Positions 1 through 5,325 of a stretch of 5,416 nucleotides of DNA are shown here, piece by piece. Numbering within the stretch: position 1 is the stretch's first letter; each line of letters begins with the position of its first letter. The stretch spans positions 1 to 5,416 of the forward strand of contig JAITQL010000088.1 of the NCBI GenBank assembly GCA_031288935.1. The letters are read 5' to 3'. A program made the position numbers and the translations under genes. The notes below the pieces were generated by a model. It made no database searches and was not told the origin of the DNA. It saw only the letters and a list, made by a program, of their open reading frames with translations. The stretch comes from Tannerella sp. (GTDB lineage Bacteria > Bacteroidota > Bacteroidia > Bacteroidales > Tannerellaceae).

Positions 1-141
1 CTCGAAGCTCTCGCTCAAAAGGACATTCTTGCAAGTAAAGTTAAAAATCTTATTGAGCAGGGTTTTTCATCACAGCAAATTGAACAAATTGCACAAATCA
101 TGCAATGGGACGTCGAAGAGGTAAAGCGGATGGAGCATTGA
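1..141 (+). CDS. C-terminal fragment of an unidentified protein, possibly Rpn-family (PD-(D/E)XK nuclease/transposase-like)
   Basis: The frame is open from the first base and stops at TGA 139-141, giving 46 residues with the 5' end outside the window. The peptide is helical and polar. Its last 30 or so residues look like a short helix-turn-helix: LIEQGFSSQQIEQIAQ followed by MQWDVEEVKRM. Tails of the form 'L...G.s.eqIa...g...eeI' end many Bacteroidetes Rpn-family recombination-promoting nuclease/putative transposase proteins, which is why I suggest that family. The nuclease core is not visible, so this is a weak identification; other proteins with a C-terminal HTH remain possible. A hand count of the first 120 bases gives 47 G+C (39%), far below the neighbouring GH51 gene. 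It is convergent with that gene, with 22 bases between stop codons and no convincing terminator in the gap. Confidence 0.5.
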   Translation, partial: LEALAQKDILASKVKNLIEQGFSSQQIEQIAQIMQWDVEEVKRMEH

Positions 142-163
142 GAACGGCGATGCAACAGGGCAA

Positions 164-2749
164 TCATTTTTCTTTCAAACGGAGGATGGTCACCGAATTG
201 GCCGGAAAGACGCAGGTAATGGGGCGTCTGAAGGAAAAATGGATTTTTTCCCGTTCAGGTTTGATCGCGTCGGGCTGCGACAGCGTGTTGCGTCCGTTCG
301 CCGGGCCGGTCAGCCGGATCATCTCCACATCACCCTCCATGTTTCCGCCTTCGATGGCGAGCGAAGCCCATTCTTCGTGATGCGTCGTGTTGACGACCTT
401 CAGCAGGATCGTATTTGTGGCCAGTTCGCGGGTTGCAACCGTCACCAGCGAAGGCGATGAGGGCACCGTTGCACCCGTCAGCAATACATCTTCCAGGTAA
501 CAGTCAATCTTTTCGTTTTCGCAGACGATTTTCAGCATCTGCCAGCGGCCTTCGCCCATGTTTGTCGCGACGGAAGGCGCCAGCAGACGCTCCACCTTGC
601 CCGAACAGTGATACAGCCCGGCCATGCCGTTTGCAATGATCAGCGAGATGCAGTCGCGCTGCTCTTCCACCCGTCCGTTGTCGCGCACCTGCACCCGTAT
701 TTTTCCCTTTGCCTGCCGTCGCCTGACCCGGGCGGTGAACTCATAGTTGTATACCGTCGAATCGCCGGCGATCATGAAGTATCGCTGTTCATCCTCGGAC
801 AGGGGCTGCAGGCCGGACGTCGAACGGCCGAAGATCAAATGGCGGCGTTCGATTTTTTCAGTCGGCGTTTCGGGCAGGGCGGTCGCTTCGGGGTCGGGAG
901 CAAGCAGCCTGTTCGGCACGGGCTGTGCCGGCGCGGCAGCCGGAAAGCGGATGGCCGTCCGTTCGTCCTTCGTCCACTTCACCGGAAGGGGATGGCCGTC
1001 CAGCGCTGCCTCGCCCACCTCATAGCCGTCGTCATAGCAGATCATCGACACGCGCCCCTGCGTCACCAGAGGCTTGTGGAATGTCTTCACGCTCGTCGCC
1101 AGCACCTCGTCGCCCCGATGGTTGGCAAACAGTTCCAGTACGTGCCAGGAAGGGCTTTTGACAAGGCCGGAAGCGTCGAAGGTGATGGCCGGTACGCCCT
1201 GCAGGGGGAAGCCGGCGTGTCCCAGCAGCGGCGAATAGGCCACGCCTTTTACGTTCATCGGGTTGCGTTCCGCGCCGACCAGAAAAGCCGCCTCGCCGAT
1301 GGCCGCACGCAGGGAGCCGCCCTCGGGCGACCACGACGCGCCAAATTCGCCGATGAAAGTCATGGGCGTGCGAATGGAGATGCTTTCTATGTCGAAACGG
1401 TCGTGACTGCTGATCAGGCACTCGGCATTTGCCAGATAGTGGATGTCAGTCCAGTCTCCGCGGAACATTTTCATGGCGACGGTATCGTTGCTGATAACCG
1501 ACATGTCGGGAAAGGCATCCTTTATCGCCTGACGCAGGTACTGGTATCGGTGGCTGTAAATGATACCCCCGTTCTCGTTTCCCAGCTCCACCGTCTGCAG
1601 ATTGAACGGCTGTGCATGGCCATGACTGGCGCGCATCCGTCCGAAGATCGAGTCGGTCGGATCGTTGGCATACGCGATGGCGTGCTTCAGCCGTTTCGCC
1701 CAGGCTTCCATGCTGTTTATCTCCTCGTACCGCAAACGGTATCGCTGATTCAGTATGCCGGCGTTTGTCACATAGAGCGGCTGAGCCTCCAAATCTTCGC
1801 ACAGCTGCAGATATTCGTGAAAGCCCACGCCGTTCGTCGATCCATATCCCCAGATGCTCCAGTACGGTTTCCGCGCTTCCGCCGGGCCGATGGATTCTTC
1901 CCACTTCGGGGCCGATTCGATGGAATATCCTTCAACGCCGGCGCCTCCGGGAAAACGGATAAAGCCCGGATGCAATGCCGCCAGCGCCTCGACCAGGTCT
2001 GCCCGCAATCCTCCGGGACGATCCTTCCAGGTCTTTTCCGGAAACAGGGACACCCTGTCCAGATAGAACCACAGTCCGCTGTCGGCGCTGAAGACGAGTG
2101 TCGCGTTCGGGCTGTTTTCCGTGGCCGTAAACGTATGGCTGATCCGCGTCCACTCGTATAGCGGACGTACCTGACAGATGTCGCTCGCGAAGTTGAGCGC
2201 GGCCGAGTCTCTCAATCCGACGGACAGCCGGGCGTAGTTTCCGCCGCGCAGGTAGAACGACAGCTCGTACCGTTTGCCCTTGTGCAGTCCTATGCCCCGG
2301 AAGCCTTCCGCCACCACGCCGCCGCCTTTGCCGGAATAATCCACGCGGACGCCCAGCGAACGGCTGTTTTGTGCGTCAACGGGCTGGGTGGTGTTGAGAT
2401 ACCAGAACGTGCGGTCGTTCAGCAGGTGCCAGCCCGGTATCTCGTCCGGTGTCACGAAAGGCACTTTCCATCCCGCCGGCGTAATCAGGAAATTGCCGGT
2501 GGCATCATAGAGGCAGCCGGCCGGCGTCACCCCTTCTTCAAAACTCCGGTTCCGGATTTGTTCGGCATACAGTCCGCCTTCGATGGCATGATTCGCATCG
2601 TCGAGTGTCAAGCCATACAAATACCTGTTCACAGGCAGCACCGACTTGTTCAAGTCGATCGTAATGAACGACGTCACCGGCGCTGACGGCCTGCAAGCAC
2701 ACAAAAACAACAGCAAAAAAACTCCCGTACAACCGTGATATACCTTCAT
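164..2749 (-). CDS. GH51 alpha-L-arabinofuranosidase, lipoprotein with N-terminal CBM-like and inserted LamG-like domain
   Basis: Predicted exo-acting enzyme releasing terminal alpha-L-arabinofuranosyl residues from arabinan, arabinoxylan or similar glycans. The 861-residue product starts with a lipoprotein signal: hydrophobic FLLLFL, lipobox LCAC, lipidated Cys19. The following residues (RPSAP) lack the acidic export signal of surface lipoproteins, so it may face the periplasm. Residues about 30-72 carry the GH51 N-terminal signature (YLYGLTLDDANH, then GGLYAE and NRSFEE). About 75-235 resembles a CBM4/9-type beta-sandwich. The catalytic barrel spans about 245-545, with FIRFPGGAGVEG (263-274), WEESIGP, the acid/base Glu392 in ELGNENGG and the nucleophile Glu468 in FIGEFGAS. 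Residues about 635-762 look like a concanavalin/LamG-like module inserted in the GH51 C-terminal beta-sandwich, which resumes at about 763 with TRELATNTILLKVVN. The family call is firm; the exact substrate is not. ATG 2749 is the only start giving a signal peptide. The upstream region is A-rich without a strong Shine-Dalgarno. Confidence 0.93.
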   Translation of the reverse strand: MKVYHGCTGVFLLLFLCACRPSAPVTSFITIDLNKSVLPVNRYLYGLTLDDANHAIEGGLYAEQIRNRSFEEGVTPAGCLYDATGNFLITPAGWKVPFVTPDEIPGWHLLNDRTFWYLNTTQPVDAQNSRSLGVRVDYSGKGGGVVAEGFRGIGLHKGKRYELSFYLRGGNYARLSVGLRDSAALNFASDICQVRPLYEWTRISHTFTATENSPNATLVFSADSGLWFYLDRVSLFPEKTWKDRPGGLRADLVEALAALHPGFIRFPGGAGVEGYSIESAPKWEESIGPAEARKPYWSIWGYGSTNGVGFHEYLQLCEDLEAQPLYVTNAGILNQRYRLRYEEINSMEAWAKRLKHAIAYANDPTDSIFGRMRASHGHAQPFNLQTVELGNENGGIIYSHRYQYLRQAIKDAFPDMSVISNDTVAMKMFRGDWTDIHYLANAECLISSHDRFDIESISIRTPMTFIGEFGASWSPEGGSLRAAIGEAAFLVGAERNPMNVKGVAYSPLLGHAGFPLQGVPAITFDASGLVKSPSWHVLELFANHRGDEVLATSVKTFHKPLVTQGRVSMICYDDGYEVGEAALDGHPLPVKWTKDERTAIRFPAAAPAQPVPNRLLAPDPEATALPETPTEKIERRHLIFGRSTSGLQPLSEDEQRYFMIAGDSTVYNYEFTARVRRRQAKGKIRVQVRDNGRVEEQRDCISLIIANGMAGLYHCSGKVERLLAPSVATNMGEGRWQMLKIVCENEKIDCYLEDVLLTGATVPSSPSLVTVATRELATNTILLKVVNTTHHEEWASLAIEGGNMEGDVEMIRLTGPANGRNTLSQPDAIKPEREKIHFSFRRPITCVFPANSVTILRLKEK

Positions 2750-2888
2750 TTCTGTCTCTTTCTATTATTTATATACCTCTCCATCTCTTCGACTATATAG
2801 TTTTCTCCTTGTGTGTGCAAGGTGTCAAATACGTTTTAAGGTAATATCTGTTTGACCAATACATTTGCCATGATTTTCTACAATCATC
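2750..2888 (-). promoter_or_regulatory. Long structured 5' leader of the GH51 gene
   Basis: If the promoter at 2894-2901 is used, the GH51 mRNA has a leader of roughly 140 bases. It contains three inverted repeats: ATGATT/AATCAT with a 6-base loop (2870-2887) at the predicted 5' end, GTCAAA/TTTGAC with a 21-base spacer (2824-2856), and CCTTG/CAAGG with a 6-base loop (2807-2822). None is followed by a T tract on the minus strand, so they do not look like simple attenuators. I recognise no known riboswitch class. The inverted repeats are seen directly; a regulatory role is inferred. Confidence 0.35.
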
Positions 2889-2893
2889 TTGTG

Positions 2894-2901
2894 CAAAGAT
2901 A
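2894..2901 (-). promoter_or_regulatory. Bacteroidetes-type -7 promoter element upstream of GH51
   Basis: The minus strand reads TATCTTTG, an exact match to the Bacteroidetes -7 consensus TAnnTTTG, inside TATAGTATCTTTGCAC. No TTTG/TTG -33 element lies 19-21 bases upstream, so the promoter may be weak or activator-dependent. It sits just downstream of the terminator-like hairpin of the oxidoreductase gene, which supports separate transcription of GH51. Transcription would start near 2886-2888. Confidence 0.5.
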
Positions 2902-2940
2902 CTATAATCCCCGCACATACGACTCATATGGACTTCCCCC

Positions 2941-2992
2941 GAAGAAAAGCCGGCCATTGTACTCTTGCAGTTTCCGGCAAGCCGGCGCTTTT
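2941..2992 (-). terminator. Putative intrinsic terminator of the oxidoreductase gene
   Basis: On the minus strand AAAAGCGCCGGC (2992-2981) can pair with GCCGGCTTTT (2954-2945), with a two-base GC bulge and a 26-base loop. The descending arm continues as TTTTCTTC. A small nested CCGG/CCGG hairpin (loop CTTG) overlaps the ascending arm and could compete with the long stem. The position, 14 bases after the oxidoreductase stop codon, and the U-rich tail favour a Rho-independent terminator. The long loop makes it less than textbook. Confidence 0.45.
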
Positions 2993-3005
2993 GAGCTTTT
3001 GACCC

Positions 3006-4880
3006 TCACTTCACTTCCGGCGGTTTGGACAGGGTGCCGCCCTCGTTGTATCGCTGGTTGTTGGGCAGGCCTTTCCCGCCGACGCCTTCCTTCATCAGCG
3101 CCTTCAGTTCCTTCAGGTGACGGCGGTAGATGCCGCGGGGATTTTCGCCGAAACGCTTGCACAGCGAAGCCGCCATGCCGACCACCTCGCCCATCATGCC
3201 GGTCGTGCGCATGACGCGCACCGTGCCCAGAGCGACGTGCGTCACGCTGATGTTGCGGCCCGCCATGAACAGGTTGTCCACGTTCCGCGAGTAGAGGCAG
3301 CGGTAGGGAATCGGGTAGGGATAGATCGTCTTGTGCACGGCAATGGACTTGAACTCTGCGCCGGGGAAGTTTTCGGTATTCTTCGGGTCGGGATAGTGCA
3401 GGTCGATGCTCCACGTCGTGGCAGCCGTTCCGTCCTCGTGCGCCACGTGCTTCTGCAGGTCGTCTTCCTTGAGGATGTAGTCGCCCAGCAGCCGGCGCGA
3501 TTCGCGTTTTCCCGACACGTAGGCCACCCAGCCCAGTTTGCTGTTCCGGTACGGTTCGTTCTCCTTCAGGCGGTTCTTCAGGTAGCTCCAGTTGGAATAC
3601 ACCACCATCAGACCGTAGTCGCGGATGCGTTCGAAGTCGCGGATCTGGTCGAGGTTCATGCCCGTTTCCCACGTCCATTCGCCCGTCATGACCTTCTCGC
3701 AGCTCTGTTCGTTGAACGTGACGCCGTAGTTGAACGGCGGGAATGCGGCGGGTTTTCCGGCGTCTTCGGAATACCACTGCACGGAGGCGCCCATCGTCAT
3801 CCTGTCCGCCTTTTCCGGCGCCGTGCTCTCGCCGAACTCGTCGCGGCTCTCGCGTCCCGTCCGGTAGTCGGCGCCTGCCAGGTAGCCCACCGTGCCGTCG
3901 CCCGTACAGTCGGCAAAGAGCGGGGCATGGAAACTCCGTTCCGTCCCGTTTTCGATGTGCCTGGCGATGACGGCATGAATGGTCGAGCCTTTCAGCGCTA
4001 CGCTCACGGCGCGACAGTTGGCGAAAAGCGTGATGTTTGGTTCGTTGGCAATGGCCTCCGCCTTTTTACCGTCCTCGTAGAAGTCGGCCGGTTGCGCATT
4101 GCCGCCACGGGTCGGCCCGAATTCTTTTTGCAGGCCGCCCAGCTCCCTGTATTCGCCCGCTTCGATCCGTCCGCCCAGGTGCACCCGTATCTCCGAGCTG
4201 TTGTTACCTCCCGGTACGGGGCGGTCGTTGATCAGCGCCACCCTGCACCCCAGCCGGGCCGCCGAAATGGCTGCGCTCATCCCCGCAATACCTGCGCCGA
4301 CGACCACCAGGTCGTACTCGCCGGCCGTCTCCGGCACGTCGGGCAACCGCAGCGCCTTCCGGCGAAACGCCTCCAGCGCTTCCGCATCGGAGGGCGGGAT
4401 GCGTCCCTGCGCGGTCGTGAAGTAGATGGCGTCGCAACGCCCGTTGAAGCCCGTCAGGTCGTGCAGCGCAAGGGTAGACGCCGTTTGCTTCACGGACACT
4501 TTCCCGGCTTCCTGCCACATCCATTCCGAACCCCTGGCGCCCAGCACGGCCGGCAGTTCCCTGCCGTTGACCGAAAGCTTGAACCTGCCCGGCCCCTCGC
4601 CGTCTTTCCAGGGCGACGTCCAGTTGAATGTCCGGACATAGACATAATACGTTCCCGTTTCGGGAAACACCACCTGCGTGACAGCCCTTTCCACCGGCTC
4701 GCCCATTCCGTGCGCCATCAGGTAAGGCGATCCCATCAAGTCCATAAACTGCTGGTCGACCACCCAGCCTCCTTTCTTTTCAAAGCTCTCGGCTTCAACA
4801 AAAAGCTCGGCTGAAAAGGCGGTTACCGCCCGCAGCCATACCAAACAAATCAATCCAGTCAATCTCGTATTCATGATCAT
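3006..4880 (-). CDS. Secreted FAD-dependent oxidoreductase (FAD_oxidored family) with N-terminal beta-sandwich domain
   Basis: Predicted exported flavoprotein of 624 residues; the substrate is unknown, and its place beside an arabinofuranosidase suggests a carbohydrate. Numbered from Met at 4880: residues 1-23 form a signal peptide (n-region MIMNTR, core LTGLICLVWL, likely cleavage after TAFS), unusual for an Arg at the end of the core. About 25-160 is a beta-sandwich beginning ELFVEAESF and GGWVVDQQFMDLMGSPY, common at the front of such enzymes and resembling carbohydrate-binding folds. The FAD domain starts with YDLVVVGAGIAGMSAA (GxGxxG Gly195, 197, 200), then PGGNNSSEIRVHLGG (223-237) and FADCTGDG (322-329). 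The family's C-terminal flavin motif is LFMAGRNIS...THVALGTVRV (537-556). The frame is open back to GTG 4961, but those 27 codons resemble a toxin N-terminus and would bury the signal peptide. ATG 4880 was chosen because GGAA lies at suitable spacing before it; ATG 4874 is also possible. No TAnnTTTG promoter lies directly upstream, so transcription may come from the antitoxin promoter. Confidence 0.88.
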   Translation of the reverse strand: MIMNTRLTGLICLVWLRAVTAFSAELFVEAESFEKKGGWVVDQQFMDLMGSPYLMAHGMGEPVERAVTQVVFPETGTYYVYVRTFNWTSPWKDGEGPGRFKLSVNGRELPAVLGARGSEWMWQEAGKVSVKQTASTLALHDLTGFNGRCDAIYFTTAQGRIPPSDAEALEAFRRKALRLPDVPETAGEYDLVVVGAGIAGMSAAISAARLGCRVALINDRPVPGGNNSSEIRVHLGGRIEAGEYRELGGLQKEFGPTRGGNAQPADFYEDGKKAEAIANEPNITLFANCRAVSVALKGSTIHAVIARHIENGTERSFHAPLFADCTGDGTVGYLAGADYRTGRESRDEFGESTAPEKADRMTMGASVQWYSEDAGKPAAFPPFNYGVTFNEQSCEKVMTGEWTWETGMNLDQIRDFERIRDYGLMVVYSNWSYLKNRLKENEPYRNSKLGWVAYVSGKRESRRLLGDYILKEDDLQKHVAHEDGTAATTWSIDLHYPDPKNTENFPGAEFKSIAVHKTIYPYPIPYRCLYSRNVDNLFMAGRNISVTHVALGTVRVMRTTGMMGEVVGMAASLCKRFGENPRGIYRRHLKELKALMKEGVGGKGLPNNQRYNEGGTLSKPPEVK

Positions 4881-4958
4881 ACTAATTTCCGGCAAATGAC
4901 GTTTTCGGGCCAGTTGCAGGTCTTTCAGATAACTGTGCGTAAATTCAATCCTGCGCAT
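4881..4958 (-). pseudogene. Truncated YafQ/RelE-type toxin, N-terminal remnant fused in frame to the oxidoreductase
   Basis: From ATG 4958 the frame reads MRRIEFTHSYLKDLQLARKR followed by HLPEIS, then enters the oxidoreductase signal peptide. The pattern 'IEFT.sy.KDlklAkKR' is the typical N-terminus (first strand and helix) of YafQ/RelE-superfamily mRNA interferases. Such toxins are about 90 residues long. Here only about 26 codons remain, so the C-terminal region holding the catalytic residues is missing and no toxin activity is expected. The start overlaps the antitoxin stop as UGAUG, the usual coupled antitoxin-toxin arrangement, which independently supports the call. I found no remaining toxin codons elsewhere in the window. 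Confidence 0.65.
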
Positions 4959-5140
4959 CACTTCACTTTTTCAAGGTAATCGTCGAAATCTTTACATGTA
5001 ACGGTTTTCCCTGCCTTGAGTTCATCCATTGCCTGATCAAGTCCGTTCCGCATTTCGAAAACGCCTAAAGACCGTATATAGCCGATTGTTTTTCTTGCAA
5101 TCGGATTGCTCGCGTCGTAATCTAATATAATAGTTGCCAT
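4958..5140 (-). CDS. Antitoxin of a YafQ/RelE-type type II toxin-antitoxin system (partner toxin truncated)
   Basis: Small 60-residue acidic/basic protein starting MATIILDYDASNPIARKTIG. Proteins with this front (I.LDYDA.N..A.KTI.YI.SLGVF) occur as antitoxins ahead of YafQ/RelE-like toxins in Bacteroidetes. The N-terminal half probably gives the strand-helix DNA-binding and dimer part. The C-terminal KDFDDYLEKVK would be the charged toxin-wrapping helix. It would neutralise the toxin by direct binding and repress its own promoter. The stop TGA (4960-4958) shares one base with the toxin ATG. The gene looks intact although its toxin is reduced to an N-terminal stub, so it is either an orphan antitoxin or a free regulator. 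ATG 5140 is preceded by AT-rich sequence without a Shine-Dalgarno, normal for this phylum. Family assignment comes from memory of sequence patterns and context. Confidence 0.75.
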   Translation of the reverse strand: MATIILDYDASNPIARKTIGYIRSLGVFEMRNGLDQAMDELKAGKTVTCKDFDDYLEKVK

Positions 5141-5169
5141 AGAGGAATTGTTTTTTGATTTATACTCCG

Positions 5170-5177
5170 CAAAACTA
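5170..5177 (-). promoter_or_regulatory. Bacteroidetes-type -7 promoter element of the antitoxin gene
   Basis: The minus strand reads TAGTTTTG, an exact TAnnTTTG match, ending 29 bases before the antitoxin ATG. Transcription would start near 5163, leaving a leader of about 20-25 bases. A perfect TTTG -33 element is not visible at the expected distance; ACTG lies close to it. No other good promoter lies before the oxidoreductase, so this one may drive both genes. Confidence 0.5.
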
Positions 5178-5187
5178 TGAAAAATAA

Positions 5188-5199
5188 TGGAACTTTCCA
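5188..5199. promoter_or_regulatory. Palindrome at the antitoxin promoter, possible operator
   Basis: TGGAA and TTCCA form a perfect 5-base inverted repeat around a 2-base centre (TGGAACTTTCCA on the plus strand). It lies 10 bases upstream of the -7 element and overlaps the -33 zone, where a repressor would block RNA polymerase. Toxin-antitoxin operons are normally autoregulated through such palindromes. The role is inferred, and a 12-base palindrome can occur by chance. Confidence 0.3.
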
Positions 5200-5216
5200 G
5201 TATGAATTGAACAAAA

Positions 5217-5255
5217 ATTCAAAAATTCAAAGATTCAAGGTTCAAAAATTCAAAG
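5217..5255. repeat. Tandem 8-base repeat ATTCAAAR, copy 1
   Basis: Five consecutive units: ATTCAAAA, ATTCAAAG, ATTCAAGG, TTCAAAA (one base short) and ATTCAAAG, followed by ATTTTTC. The same array recurs within the second long repeat at 5329-5360, with four full units. Period 8 is not a multiple of three, which argues against coding. Slippage between units could explain the one-base difference between copies. Confidence 0.8.
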
Positions 5256-5311
5256 ATTTTTCATTGATTTGTGCAATCCATCCTAAAATATCTTTTAACT
5301 TGCCTGCATTT
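5222..5311. repeat. Imperfect direct repeat of about 90 bases, copy 1
   Basis: This block matches 5326-5416 with nine substitutions and one indel by hand alignment (about 89% identity), with 14 bases between copies. It holds the ATTCAAAR array, then TTGATTTGTGCAATCC, AAATATCTTTT and TTGCCTGCATTT. It is very AT-rich: 17 G+C in the 60 bases from 5221. No gene is visible in 5141-5416 besides the antitoxin promoter. I do not recognise it as a named element. Confidence 0.85.
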
Positions 5312-5325
5312 TATCCTCACGACTG

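Noticed and set aside
74..102. Shared ATTGCACAAATCA 13-mer between the left gene and the minus strand of repeat copy 1
   Set aside because: A match of this length between AT-rich stretches is expected about once by chance in a window this size, and the flanks diverge.
136..170. Bidirectional terminator between the left gene and GH51
   Set aside because: Only 4-base arms such as GCAT/ATGC can pair and there is no stem followed by a T tract of convincing quality on either strand.
105..380. Plus-strand frame of 91 codons running from the left gene end into the GH51 3' end
   Set aside because: It overlaps both real genes in the wrong frame or strand and shows no family resemblance.
608..2161. 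Long plus-strand open frame (517 codons) opposite the GH51 gene
   Set aside because: Same codon-aligned antisense effect. The opposite strand encodes a complete GH51 protein with catalytic motifs.
2852..3214. Plus-strand frame of 120 codons starting in the intergenic region
   Set aside because: No recognisable domain, it crosses the putative terminator and continues as antisense of the oxidoreductase 3' end.
2902..3777. Minus-strand frame of 291 codons overlapping the oxidoreductase in another frame
   Set aside because: Arg/Gly/Pro-rich low-complexity translation typical of an out-of-frame reading of a GC-rich gene.
3117..4814. Long plus-strand open frame (565 codons) opposite the oxidoreductase gene
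   Set aside because: It is codon-aligned antisense to the real gene. GC-rich coding sequence that rarely uses TTA, CTA or TCA gives such open frames. The product is Arg/His/Val-rich with no recognisable domain.
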